From NCBI GenBank assembly GCA_038230335.1, contig JBBRNL010000005.1, positions 248,001 through 312,000 on the forward strand: 64,000 nt of DNA, read 5' to 3'. The notes under the pieces are model-generated. The model saw only the letters and a list, made by a program, of their open reading frames with translations. It had not been told where the DNA came from and did no database searches. Source of the stretch: JBBRDU01 sp038230335 (lineage in GTDB: Bacteria; Verrucomicrobiota; Verrucomicrobiia; Chthoniobacterales; UBA10450). The translations under genes were made by a program, and so were the position numbers. How positions within the stretch are numbered: the stretch's first letter is position 1; every line of letters begins with the position of its first letter. Shown one piece after another: positions 16,047 through 25,611 of this stretch.

Positions 16047-18053
16047 TCAGTGCCCGTTCGGGCTGGCCGGCAACATCACACTCACGAGAGTACCGCTCGA
16101 ACTTGAGTCGATATTCAGGCGGCCATGGTGATCGAATACGGTTCGCTTGACCGTGGGCAGACCGAGCCCCATGCCACGAGGCTTGGTCGTGCAAAAGGGC
16201 GAAAAAATCTTGTCCTTCAGTTCGGGAGCGATGCCAATTCCGTTATCGCGAATGGTTACAATCACGCCGCTGGCATGATCGCCTTCGCGGATTGACTTGG
16301 CCGAAAGAGTAATGCGCGGTTTATCCTGGTCGGACGTGGCTTCGGCCGCGTTCACGACAAGATGAGCGAAGGCTTCCGTCAGGGCCGTTTCATCGCCGAG
16401 GACGGTGGGCAGATCATTCGCGAGCGACGTTTCCACGGTGACCTCGCCGTTCCGGACGAAGCGCCCGCGCGCGATTTCGAGTCCTTTGCGCACGGAGGCA
16501 CGAACGTCAATTGGTTTTAAGGCCAGTTCCGCCGGGTGCGCAAAGCCGTTGATCTGCGTAATGATGCCGTCGAGGCGATCGATCTCTTTGACGACGATCT
16601 CAGTGAAATCCTTCCGAAAATCGGCATCGTCGAAACGTTCCGGGAGCAGCTGGGCAAAGGTTTTTATGGCCACCAATGGATTGCGGATCTCATGAGACAT
16701 GCTGGCGGCGAGATCGGTCCAAAAGACGGCCCGCTCGTCCAGGTCTTGTTTCTCCTGAAGGGACTGCTCGGCGGTCAAGTCCTGGATGACCGCGACCGCA
16801 CCCAGAGGTATTTGTTCATCGGCCAGCCGGCGTGTCTCCACCGCGAGTGGGCGCTGCGTTTTGCTATCGGTCCAGCGGCGCGGCGCCAGGTTGGACCGGG
16901 TGTCGAGTGCTTCGCGGAGAAAGCCGGCCAGCGCCCCACCGAGCACCTCCACTGTTTTGCCTAAAGCGTCCTGACTCGAGATGCCGAGCATCGCTTCCGC
17001 GGTGGGATTGAACCAGCGAATGACACCTGCGTCATCCGTGGCAACGATTCCCGGTGGGATAGATTTAAGGAGCGTTTCCGCGAGTGTCTTTTGCAGCGTT
17101 ACTTCCTCGTTGAGCAAGGCATTTTCAAGGACGGTTGAGACGTGCTCGGCCAAAACCATCAGGCCCTCCAGGTCCCGATTTTCGAAGCGCAAGCCGGTCA
17201 GGCGATGCCCGAAGAAGAGCCATCCCGTAATTCGGCCGCGCGCATAGAGAGGTACGATGACTTCGGCCCCCAGAGTATCCAGGGCGCGGCGTAAAATGGT
17301 GCGCTGCGCGCGATCTGCCACCTGCGGAAGATTGGCCCGGCTGACCAGGTGGGCATGCAATTCGAACCAGCGCACCACCGGGTCGCGGTCGCCAAACTCC
17401 ACGTCATAGGTCTCCGGCAAACAGCGCATCCCGGCCCTGAGCCGATATCGCTCGCCTTCCCGTTTTTTCGAAAAAATTCCAAGGCGCGTGACGCCGGCTG
17501 CGTCAGCCACGCTCTCGACGATATTGGCCAGAAGTGCGTCGATACTCTCGAAGCGGCGGAAGACGCGGGGAAAACGGAGCATGGGGGCTGATCCAGAACC
17601 GTAGCTGTCGGAGAATGCTTCGGCGCGATGAACTGGTTCGGGCGTGGCAAGGGCGGCCGACTCCTCGCGCAAGTCACGATTTTCTTCGCGCACGCGTAAA
17701 TGATCCATGGCCCGGCTGACCAGCGCCTGAAAACGGCGTCGATCGAGGTGAAGATCTTCGGCCGCGTAAATGCCGGACTGTTCGGCATCTCGAAAAGGTT
17801 CCGAGCGTAACGTTCCGAGCGCGATCATCAGCACGTTAGGCCAGCCCTTCTGGATTTCGTCCAGCAGATCGCGCCCTTCCCGTGCGCGCAGGTCGAGCAG
17901 GAGAAGGGACGGTCCCGCTTGCTGCAGGACGACATCAAGCCGGCTCGGATCGTGCACGTGCCGGACCTCGGAGAGCGTGCGCATGTAAGCCTTGACTCGC
18001 CGCACGAGTTCCGGGTCCTGACTATATAAGATGCAGGATGGGGGAGCTGTCAT
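16047..18053 (-). CDS. Soluble sensor histidine kinase, receiver-like + GAF + PAS
   Basis: 668 residues, no membrane segment. A receiver-like domain (about 1-120, SLLLLDLRAREG) lacks a clean acidic pocket. A GAF domain (about 170-310) and a PAS domain (about 330-430, GIVATDDAGVIRWFNPTAEA) follow. The HisKA box is SMSHEIRNPLVAIKTFAQLL, and the HATPase has VVNAAEAT, VTIRDNGIGI and GMGLGLPTVKR. The start overlaps the end of the upstream kinase by 4 bases (ATGA). Its kinase core resembles that neighbour, so the two may form mixed dimers or a relay. Confidence 0.9.
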   Translation of the reverse strand: MTAPPSCILYSQDPELVRRVKAYMRTLSEVRHVHDPSRLDVVLQQAGPSLLLLDLRAREGRDLLDEIQKGWPNVLMIALGTLRSEPFRDAEQSGIYAAEDLHLDRRRFQALVSRAMDHLRVREENRDLREESAALATPEPVHRAEAFSDSYGSGSAPMLRFPRVFRRFESIDALLANIVESVADAAGVTRLGIFSKKREGERYRLRAGMRCLPETYDVEFGDRDPVVRWFELHAHLVSRANLPQVADRAQRTILRRALDTLGAEVIVPLYARGRITGWLFFGHRLTGLRFENRDLEGLMVLAEHVSTVLENALLNEEVTLQKTLAETLLKSIPPGIVATDDAGVIRWFNPTAEAMLGISSQDALGKTVEVLGGALAGFLREALDTRSNLAPRRWTDSKTQRPLAVETRRLADEQIPLGAVAVIQDLTAEQSLQEKQDLDERAVFWTDLAASMSHEIRNPLVAIKTFAQLLPERFDDADFRKDFTEIVVKEIDRLDGIITQINGFAHPAELALKPIDVRASVRKGLEIARGRFVRNGEVTVETSLANDLPTVLGDETALTEAFAHLVVNAAEATSDQDKPRITLSAKSIREGDHASGVIVTIRDNGIGIAPELKDKIFSPFCTTKPRGMGLGLPTVKRTVFDHHGRLNIDSSSSGTLVSVMLPASPNGH

Positions 18054-20566
18054 GCCGCGGCCACCTCGCTGTCGAAACGAACGAGGGGAAGGAGGATGTG
18101 AAAAGCTGTTCCTTTTTTCAGTTCGCTCTCCACCTCAATCTGGCCGCCATGCTCCTGAACGATGCCGTGGACTACGGAAAGGCCCAATCCCGTGCCGTAG
18201 TCTTTGGTGGTGAAAAAAGGATCGAAAACATGCGCCAGATCCTCATCGCGAATTCCTTCGCCGCTGTCACGAATGCTGATGCGCAAGACTTCGTGCGCTT
18301 CGCCATTAGTCTGCGGGGAAGACGAGATCCAGTCTGTCCCCGTCCGGATCTCTGTTCGGATGCTGAGCTCTCCGCCGTTTTTCATCGCGTCCATGGCATT
18401 GATAAAGAAATTGAGAAAAACCTGTTCGAGCTGATCGGAATCCGCTCGGATTGTATCAACATTTGCATCCAAAAAACGAGTTAATTTGATGTCTTTCTGG
18501 TAAAGACGATGTCCCACGAGGAGAAGAGACTTCTCCAGGATGTCGTGCACATGCATCGGTTGGAGGTGCGGCTTGGCTGGGCGAGCGAAGCGCAACAGCT
18601 GATTAACGAGCGAGTCGATCCGGTCTATCTCATGCCCGATAAGATTGGAAAAGGTCTCGCGGAACTCAGAATCGTTGTATCGCTCGGGCAGGAGTTGGGC
18701 AAAAGTCTTGATCGAGACGAGGGGATTCTTAATCTCGTGCGCCATACCGGCCGAGAGAGTGCCGAGGCTGGCCAGTCGGTCGCTTCGACGAATCTGAGAC
18801 TCCAGGCGCTTCAGTGCCGTGATATCGGTCAGGACCATCAACGCGCCGAGGACTTGTCGGTCCTGCCCGTGGAAAATCGATGTGCTGACCCGCACGGCGG
18901 TTCCCTCCGTAGCGGACTGGAGGATGTACTCGCAGTTCTGACCTTCTCCCGTCCGCAAAGTTTCGCGCAGGGCATCCCGCACGGGATCAGGCAGCGCGTT
19001 GATCGATTGATCGAGACTCTTGGCTGGCTCGAGTCCCGTGATCTGACCGGCCTCATTATTAAAGACGGTCACGCGCTCATCGATTCCAGCCGCGATCACG
19101 CCGGTCGTAAGATTTTGCAGGAGCGTTTCATTATACATCTTCGCGTTCTGCACTTCGGTAAAGAGCTGCGCGTTGTCGATGGCCACAGCGAGCTGTCCGC
19201 ATAGGACCTGCAAAGCATTCTGCTCGGCACTTCCGTAAATTCGTCCGGAAGATCTCGGGCCCAGAAGCATCACGCCCGCCAGATGCTCGCGCGCAAAGAT
19301 GCCCACCGCGACAGACACAGCGAGCTCTCGCATTCTGCTGGTCAGGCGAACCACTTCGGCGGTCGGGCGAATTCGGTGCAATTCGTCAAGCACGACCGGT
19401 TCGCGATGCGTCTTGAGATAGAGGGCGATGGGATCCTGCGAGTCGAGATGGCGATTTTGCGCAGGTTCCTTGGATCGAGACATGGCATAGCTCGTGGTGT
19501 AGCCCTCCCGGCCGTGCACCAGAATCCATACGCGTTCAGCGCCTACTGCATCCGCTATGGTGCCGGCGAACCGATGCAGTAAATCGCGCAACGTTGTGAC
19601 CGACGACAGGATTTCCGCCGCCTTGCTCACGGTGGCGCGAAAGTCGAGATGATGGCTGCTGATGAAAAGGCGTTCCGCCAGGCTGCGCGAAACTCCGCGC
19701 GCCGGCGCCATGGCGAAGGCGATGACTATGCCCGCCGTGACGTGCGCAATCGAGCGCGCATTATGGGTCGATTGCAGGACCGTATCGACCAGCCACCAAA
19801 CCAGAGCGTAAAGCGCAAGAAGGTAAAGAGTGAGAAGAGAATAAGAGATCGCGCGGCGCAGGAACAAGCCGACCTCCATGATCTTGCGAGTCGCAACGCC
19901 GTAAGAGAAAACGGCACTGAAGACGACCACACGGAAGGGCGCGAAGGCCAACAAACGGGCCGGGTCGATGAAGGAGCGCAGCGCCAGGGTCATGACGAGG
20001 GGAGAGACGACGGCAAACAATCCGCCGATGAGCACGAACCCCAGCTCGGCGTGCTGGCCACCCTCGCTCCGGCGAAGATCGCGGATCGAACTGGTGATCA
20101 GAAAAAGGGCGGCACTGGCAAAAAAGGCGGCGTAGACAAGCCCGCCTGGGCCGTAGATCGGTTTGGGTAGGGCAATTCCCGGCTCCGAACTGATTAAGGC
20201 GGCCTGCACGAACCAGTGGGTCTGGCAAAAACAGACAACCGCGAATGTGACAAGCATCCACAGCTTGGAATGCCCGAAAATTCTGCTCCAGCTCAACTCG
20301 TTTCGAGTCATGGAAAGCCGCAAGAGGTTGAATGCGGCCAGAACCAGGGCGCCCGCCGCCGAGGCTTCGCGGATGCCCCACGCAGCGCGCGTCGCGTCCG
20401 GTGCGGTAAAAGCGAAGTATAAGCTACCCAGCCACCCCGCCGTAATTAATGACAGAACCAGGAAGCACTGATTTGACCGACGGTGCCAATTCGCGTGAAA
20501 AACAACCAGGCCCAGTCCCAATTGCAGGATCAGCGCGACAAGAATCGGAAGTGTAGCGCCGGTCAT
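18050..20566 (-). CDS. Membrane sensor histidine kinase with 7TM-like sensor, GAF and PAS
   Basis: 838 residues from the ATG at 20566, one base after the ketosynthase stop. About seven to eight hydrophobic segments fill residues 1-270, resembling the N-terminal membrane sensor of PrsK-type kinases. A GAF domain (about 340-490), a PAS domain (about 500-600), HisKA (GMAHEIKNPLVSIKTFAQLL) and HATPase (NFFINAMDAMKNGG, ISIRDSGEGI, GTGLGLSVVHGIV) follow. The longer frame from 20674 lies inside the upstream gene and is not used. No response regulator is adjacent except the receiver part of the protein at 22150. Confidence 0.9.
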   Translation of the reverse strand: MTGATLPILVALILQLGLGLVVFHANWHRRSNQCFLVLSLITAGWLGSLYFAFTAPDATRAAWGIREASAAGALVLAAFNLLRLSMTRNELSWSRIFGHSKLWMLVTFAVVCFCQTHWFVQAALISSEPGIALPKPIYGPGGLVYAAFFASAALFLITSSIRDLRRSEGGQHAELGFVLIGGLFAVVSPLVMTLALRSFIDPARLLAFAPFRVVVFSAVFSYGVATRKIMEVGLFLRRAISYSLLTLYLLALYALVWWLVDTVLQSTHNARSIAHVTAGIVIAFAMAPARGVSRSLAERLFISSHHLDFRATVSKAAEILSSVTTLRDLLHRFAGTIADAVGAERVWILVHGREGYTTSYAMSRSKEPAQNRHLDSQDPIALYLKTHREPVVLDELHRIRPTAEVVRLTSRMRELAVSVAVGIFAREHLAGVMLLGPRSSGRIYGSAEQNALQVLCGQLAVAIDNAQLFTEVQNAKMYNETLLQNLTTGVIAAGIDERVTVFNNEAGQITGLEPAKSLDQSINALPDPVRDALRETLRTGEGQNCEYILQSATEGTAVRVSTSIFHGQDRQVLGALMVLTDITALKRLESQIRRSDRLASLGTLSAGMAHEIKNPLVSIKTFAQLLPERYNDSEFRETFSNLIGHEIDRIDSLVNQLLRFARPAKPHLQPMHVHDILEKSLLLVGHRLYQKDIKLTRFLDANVDTIRADSDQLEQVFLNFFINAMDAMKNGGELSIRTEIRTGTDWISSSPQTNGEAHEVLRISIRDSGEGIRDEDLAHVFDPFFTTKDYGTGLGLSVVHGIVQEHGGQIEVESELKKGTAFHILLPLVRFDSEVAAA

Positions 20567-20567
20567 T

Positions 20568-21812
20568 CTAGGAACGTACGCGCGAAAGGACGAGGCTGCT
20601 CGCGCTGCCACCCAGTCCGCGCACATTGACGAGGGCCGTGTCAATTCGAGCTTTGCGTCGCCGGAAGGGAACAAAGTCGAGGTCGCAACGCGGGTCCGGC
20701 GTCTCGTAGTTTGCGGTCGGCGGAACCATCTGGTCGCGGATGCTCAAAGCGGCGGCCAGCACTTGAAAGGGGCCCCCCGCCGCGAGCGGATTTCCGGTCA
20801 CTCCTTTAATTGAATTGACCGGCACCTCGTAGGCCCGTTTTCCAAAAACTTGTTTGATGATGCACGCCTCTGCCGCATCGAGTATGGGATGGCCCGGTCC
20901 GTAGGCCGAAATGTAGTCGATGTCAGCCTCGCTCGCGCCCGCATTTGCCAGGGCCAGCCGCATGGAATGCTCAAGTCCCGAAGCCGGAAGATCTGGGTCC
21001 AGATCGCGCTGCGACCCGTATCCCCGGATTTCGGCGTAAATCCGAGCATTCCGTCCCTGCGCGCGCTCCAAATCTTCCAACACGAAAATACCGGCGCCCT
21101 CTGAAATAACTCCGGAGTCCCGATCCAAATCGAAGGGACGACTGGCTTTTTCGGGCGAATCATTGCGGGATGAACTGAGCCCGCTGGCAATGAAACTCGC
21201 CATGGCCAGGGGAGTGATCGGTGCGTCGGCTCCTCCGACGATCGCAATCTCTGCTTCGCCCGAACGGATTAATCCTGCGCCGATGGCAATGGCGTCCAAG
21301 CCGGATGGGCAGGCCGAAGAGACGGTCGCCGCATTGGCACAAGCGCCGAGGCGATCGGCAATGACGTTGGCGGCGGCTTGTGGTTTCGAGGCTCCCAATG
21401 AACTGGGCCCGACCCGGTCCGGTCCTGGCCCGTTCACCTGATGAAACACCCGTTCGATCACATCAAGCGCGCTGGTACTAACACCGATGACGACCGGGGT
21501 CGGACTGGGCAGTTCCAGATTGTCCCGGTCCAGTCCGGCGTCGGCCAACGCCATCATGGTGGCGGCGTAGGCGAGCTGGGTGTGCCGGGCCATTCGATTA
21601 GGACGCAATTCGGCCTCGATATGATCGCCCGGCACGAATCCCTTGACCTCGCCGGCGATGCGGCTTTTGAATTGGGTGGCGTCAAACAGAGTGATGGGAC
21701 CGATGCCGCTGCGCCCGGCCAGCAAGGACTCCCAAAAAGCGTCGATGCCTATTCCGTTAGGCGCGAGCACGCCCATGCCTGTGATGACAACCCGATTGCG
21801 TTTCATCATCAT
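20568..21812 (-). CDS. Ketosynthase (FabF-like) homologue lacking both catalytic histidines
   Basis: 414 residues from the first of three consecutive ATGs, with a GGGGGG run just upstream. The condensing-enzyme fold is clear: RVVITGMGVLAPNGIG, SSACPSGLDAIAIGAGLI, FDLDRDSGVISEGAGIFVLE. Cys168 is in place, but the His of NAHGTST is Tyr304 (ISAYGPGH), and the His of TGHLLGAAG is Asn341 (VTGNPLAAGG). It therefore should not decarboxylate malonyl-ACP as FabF does. It may be a chain-length-factor-like partner, an acyltransferase, or a sensor component. It is the first gene of an operon with two histidine kinases. Confidence 0.85.
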   Translation of the reverse strand: MMMKRNRVVITGMGVLAPNGIGIDAFWESLLAGRSGIGPITLFDATQFKSRIAGEVKGFVPGDHIEAELRPNRMARHTQLAYAATMMALADAGLDRDNLELPSPTPVVIGVSTSALDVIERVFHQVNGPGPDRVGPSSLGASKPQAAANVIADRLGACANAATVSSACPSGLDAIAIGAGLIRSGEAEIAIVGGADAPITPLAMASFIASGLSSSRNDSPEKASRPFDLDRDSGVISEGAGIFVLEDLERAQGRNARIYAEIRGYGSQRDLDPDLPASGLEHSMRLALANAGASEADIDYISAYGPGHPILDAAEACIIKQVFGKRAYEVPVNSIKGVTGNPLAAGGPFQVLAAALSIRDQMVPPTANYETPDPRCDLDFVPFRRRKARIDTALVNVRGLGGSASSLVLSRVRS

Positions 21813-22149
21813 GACGCCCCCCGGCCGCGAACGGAAGAGGCGATGCGACCGCACGGTGGATACGTGCGCCGAATCTGTCGGGGGTTTTTCGCGGTGGAAT
21901 GTGCGGAGATTTTGTCGCCCACTAATCGATCACGCCGCATTCTAAGCGCTACATTAAATCGAGTCATTATATTTTTATGTCGCTTTTTGGCGAGTTATTC
22001 ACTATTCGACCAGCTTATTCACAAGTTGCAGCTTGCACGCCAACTAAAACGGTTTCAGCTTTGCGCGCCGATGGTGCGGCCATCTCCTTTTCCTGTTATC
22101 TGCCCGCTTCGACGGCACGCTGTTAGCTATCATCGCGATTGACACCCAC
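21813..22149. other. Divergent intergenic region, 337 bp
   Basis: It separates the ketosynthase/kinase operon from the receiver-kinase gene. The middle (about 21945-22050) is much richer in A/T than the surroundings, with TTATATTTTTAT and several TTATTCAC-like stretches, as expected for promoters facing both ways. I see no gene in it and cannot fix individual -10 or -35 boxes. Confidence 0.4.
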
Positions 22150-23301
22150 ATGACCGTGCCGCCTGACCTGCCTCAAATCCTCGTGATTGACGATGAGATG
22201 GGGCCTCGTGAAAGCCTTCGCATGCTGCTGAAGCCCGAGTACAACGTGGCCACGGCAGATTGCGTGGAGGCCGGGATCAAGCTGCTGAAGGAGAAGCAAC
22301 CCGATACCATTGTCATGGACATCCGTATGCCGGGAATGACCGGGATCGAGGGTTTGCGCAAGATTCGCGAGATTGATCCACACCTCTCCGTCATCATGCT
22401 GACCGGATTCGGCGCCCTTGAGACCGCCAAAGAAGCGCTGCGTCTTGGCGCCAATGATTATATCAGCAAGCCTTTTGATGCCGGTGAGATGCGCGAAGTG
22501 ATTGGCCGAAACGTGGAGCGGACCCGATTGCAACGGGCGGGTGAGAACACCGCGGCTGAGATCAAGGAATTAAACAACCGGCTGCTCAAAGAGCTGGCGC
22601 AAAAGGAACGTCTCGCATCGTTAGGCCAGGCTTCCGCCGAATTTGTGCACGATCTGGGCAATCCCCTTACCATCGTGTGGGGTTACGTTCAGCTGCTCGC
22701 ACGCAAGCTCGAGAAAACGGAAAATGGGGGCGCCACCGAGAATTCCGCGTCCATCAAGGAGCTGAATATAATCGAGCAGAATGTGCGCATGTGCCGCGAT
22801 CTGCTCACCATGTGGCAGAGCTACGGGAGCGTCGAAGCCCTGCCGCACAAACCAATTTCTGTTTCCGCCATCGTGCGCGAAGTGATCAAAGGCGTGGGGC
22901 CTATGGCCGGCCAGAATGGCATCGAATTGAAGGTGACGGTTTGTGAGGAGGCCTGCACCCTGATCGGCGACAGCGTGCAAATTAATCGTGCCATCCAGAA
23001 CGTCATCATCAACGCGCTGCAGGCCTCGGCGGACAAGAAGGGGTTGGTCTCGGTCGACTGCACTCCCGGCGACTTTTATGTTGATATCCGTGTGGCCGAT
23101 AGTGGCTCCGGGATTACGCCGGGCCAGATGAGCAAAATTTTCGATCCCTACTTTACCACCAAACAAGGGAAGAGCGGCACCGGTCTCGGTCTCTATATCA
23201 CCAAGAAGGTGGTCGAGGATCACAACGGGTCGATCAAAGTCGATAGCACGCCGGACGTGGGAACGACTTTCACCATCCGCTTGCCGCTGCTCAATAACTG
23301 A
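22150..23301 (+). CDS. Receiver-histidine kinase protein
   Basis: 383 residues. An N-terminal REC domain (LVIDDEMGPRES, phospho-Asp in IVMDIRMPGMTGIEG, MLTGFGA, YISKPFD) is joined by a coiled coil to a kinase with H-box FVHDLGNPLTIVWGYVQLL and HATPase motifs (IQNVIINALQAS, VADSGSGIT, GTGLGLYITKKVV). There is no membrane segment. REC-before-kinase proteins usually take phosphoryl groups from another kinase; the divergent pair at 16047-20566 is the natural candidate. It is followed after 60 bp by the LanB-like gene. Confidence 0.92.
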   Translation: MTVPPDLPQILVIDDEMGPRESLRMLLKPEYNVATADCVEAGIKLLKEKQPDTIVMDIRMPGMTGIEGLRKIREIDPHLSVIMLTGFGALETAKEALRLGANDYISKPFDAGEMREVIGRNVERTRLQRAGENTAAEIKELNNRLLKELAQKERLASLGQASAEFVHDLGNPLTIVWGYVQLLARKLEKTENGGATENSASIKELNIIEQNVRMCRDLLTMWQSYGSVEALPHKPISVSAIVREVIKGVGPMAGQNGIELKVTVCEEACTLIGDSVQINRAIQNVIINALQASADKKGLVSVDCTPGDFYVDIRVADSGSGITPGQMSKIFDPYFTTKQGKSGTGLGLYITKKVVEDHNGSIKVDSTPDVGTTFTIRLPLLNN

Positions 23302-23361
23302 GCAGCGCGCTCCGTCGCGGTTTAACTTGTCACCTCCCGCGCGTTTGGTTTTGCTGAACGC

Positions 23362-25611
23362 GTGTTGCCTGCCTATCGCGTCGCGCCAATTTTTCTTATC
23401 CGAATGGCCGGCGTTCCGTTCGATTCGGTTGAAACACTGGCCACGCCCGAATCGGTCCGGGTAGCCCGCGAACTGGAGATGCGGCGCGGCGTTCGCGCCC
23501 GGGCTCGCGAAGCCGTCGAACAGTTCTTTCGTTCACGCGAGCGACTTTTATCCGCGGACGCCTATCGCGCCTTGCGCGTAGCCATTCACGCGAACAAACC
23601 GCCCGTCGGCATTTTTGGAGAACAGCCTCCCATCTTTTCGCATTACGCGGCGGCGGCAACAGCTGTCGCGTCCCTCGAGGCGCAACTGGCCGAGACCCTC
23701 GAGCGGGAAGTGGCTGGCGCGCGTCGGGCTCTCATTCAGCAGAGCCGGAAATATCTGGAACGCTACCTTCTCTTCGGTGCCGAAGGAGTTCGCGGAATGT
23801 TAACCGGTCAACTCGTGGCTTACCCGGAAGGGGGCCAGTTTCCCGATCGGAACAACGCAGCTCGGAAAGTCGAACAGAGTTTGCTCATGTATTTGCAGCG
23901 CGTCGCCACCAAGAACGACACCTTCAGCGAATTCGGCCCGTCCAGTTGGGGACGAATCGAGCCGACCTCCACGGGGGTTCGTATCGAACCGCAAAGTGGA
24001 ATCGCGGCGCGCGAAGTATTTCTGGAACGTTGGACGGCTCACGCGATGGCCGCCGCCATGAACGCCGATCCCGACGTGCGGGCTATGCTCCATGGGCGCA
24101 GCGTCGATGTTCCGGCGCTGGAACCGCACGCCTTCGATACGCTCTTGGCCGACGTGAAAAAATGGATCGGCGGACCGGTCCGCGATCACTGGTCGTCCGT
24201 GTTGCAACCGCTGGCCGAACTACAGGCTCGATTTGCCGGCGCCACGGCGACGCTCGAACGCGGCGCGATTTTGGGTGAAGCCCGGTCCCGGCTCGAGTCG
24301 GTCGGGGCGCCCCGCGGGACGAGTGAGCGTTTTCTTTATTCGGCGACAAATCCGATCGGCGAAGAGTGTGTCCGCGAAAGCGGATTTCGGATTAGCGAAA
24401 CTCTCGTGAGCCAGGTCAGCCTGGATGCGGCCCCTTGGATCGATCTCTGGCGCGATTCGTTCGCCTTCATCGCCAGCCGGGTTGCGGCGGGTCTGCGGCA
24501 GGTTTTTGAAAAAGCCGCTCCGCCAGATGGCGCTCTTCCGTTGCCGCTCTTTCTGCAGGCTTGTGAAGCGGCCCGGTTGCCTTTGCCGGGTACCGGTCTT
24601 ATCGCGCTTGCCGTCATGGCGTTCCAGGAAGTGAAGGCCGCTTTTCGGGAGCGCCTGCGCCCGCACGCCGGCCAGGAAGTCTACGATCTGACGCTGGAAG
24701 ACTGCCACGTGGTTCGGAACAATTTTGAGTATCCGAGCTTCGACGAATACACATATCCGTCGGCGGATCTGCAGCTCGCCGCCCAATCTGTCGAGGCGGT
24801 GGCGGCTGGAAATTACAAATGGATCATCGGCGAATTACATCCGCCCGTAGCCCTGCTCCATCACGGTTTTTACTGGGGCTGCCCGGATAAGAATTTGCTC
24901 AACGAGGCCTTTGCCCAAAGCGCTTTCGGTCAGCCTAATTTTCATTTCGGATTTTTCGCGGCTGATTTTACGGCGCACACCACCGTCCGCATCTTCGATG
25001 CCCTGCCTGACCTTTCCTATTTCGTGGCGCCGCAGCGGGGAAATTCGAAATGGCAGATGGTTCCCCCGGATTCGGCCGAGGTTTACATCGACGCCGCGAC
25101 GGGAGATGTACGCGTTCGCCGCACCGATTCGCGCGAATATCTTGGATCGTTCGCACGCGCCTGGCTCATTCCGTTAGGCTTTCATCCATTCCAGTTTGGA
25201 CTCGCGCCGCACACGCCGCGCCTGCGCTGCGGACGCGTCATCGTGCAGCGCCGAACATGGACCGTCCGGGCCGATGAAATGCCCGCTGGTCACTACAACG
25301 GCATCTCCGCCGATCTGGTTACAGCCGTCGAACAAATCCGCGCCGGCAAAGATTGGCCTCGCTACATTTACATTCGACCGACAGAACAGGCCTTGCGCCG
25401 GAGCGGAGCGGAAGGGCGCGATAAGGATACCAAACCTGTGTTCATCGACTTGGAGAGTTATTTATTTCTGGAAATCTTTCATCGCTGGCTGGTTAAAGCG
25501 GGAGAATTGGAGGTCACAGAGATGCTGCCCGCGCCCGACGGGTTGCCCTGGCGGGAACCAGATGGACGCCGCACCTTTGAATTGAGAACGTTGATCGTGC
25601 CCGGCTCATGA
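23362..25611 (+). CDS. LanB-like (lantibiotic dehydratase N-terminal family) protein
   Basis: 749 residues from a GTG start. The N-terminal YRVAPIFLIRMAGVPFDSVE, the block TKNDTFSEFGPSSWGRIE and the C-terminal stretch WPRYIYIRPTEQ with KPVFIDLESYLFLEIFHRWL match the layout of the LanB glutamylation domain. That domain uses glutamyl-tRNA to activate Ser/Thr of a precursor peptide. No SpaB-C elimination domain is visible, so it resembles small LanB or peptide aminoacyl-tRNA ligases. There is no LanC, transporter or obvious precursor nearby. Its stop overlaps the parA start (ATGA). Family assignment is by motif memory only. Confidence 0.7.
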   Translation: MLPAYRVAPIFLIRMAGVPFDSVETLATPESVRVARELEMRRGVRARAREAVEQFFRSRERLLSADAYRALRVAIHANKPPVGIFGEQPPIFSHYAAAATAVASLEAQLAETLEREVAGARRALIQQSRKYLERYLLFGAEGVRGMLTGQLVAYPEGGQFPDRNNAARKVEQSLLMYLQRVATKNDTFSEFGPSSWGRIEPTSTGVRIEPQSGIAAREVFLERWTAHAMAAAMNADPDVRAMLHGRSVDVPALEPHAFDTLLADVKKWIGGPVRDHWSSVLQPLAELQARFAGATATLERGAILGEARSRLESVGAPRGTSERFLYSATNPIGEECVRESGFRISETLVSQVSLDAAPWIDLWRDSFAFIASRVAAGLRQVFEKAAPPDGALPLPLFLQACEAARLPLPGTGLIALAVMAFQEVKAAFRERLRPHAGQEVYDLTLEDCHVVRNNFEYPSFDEYTYPSADLQLAAQSVEAVAAGNYKWIIGELHPPVALLHHGFYWGCPDKNLLNEAFAQSAFGQPNFHFGFFAADFTAHTTVRIFDALPDLSYFVAPQRGNSKWQMVPPDSAEVYIDAATGDVRVRRTDSREYLGSFARAWLIPLGFHPFQFGLAPHTPRLRCGRVIVQRRTWTVRADEMPAGHYNGISADLVTAVEQIRAGKDWPRYIYIRPTEQALRRSGAEGRDKDTKPVFIDLESYLFLEIFHRWLVKAGELEVTEMLPAPDGLPWREPDGRRTFELRTLIVPGS

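Noticed and set aside
18509..19204. 231-residue plus-strand frame
   Set aside because: Antisense to the kinase at 18050; no signature of a real gene.
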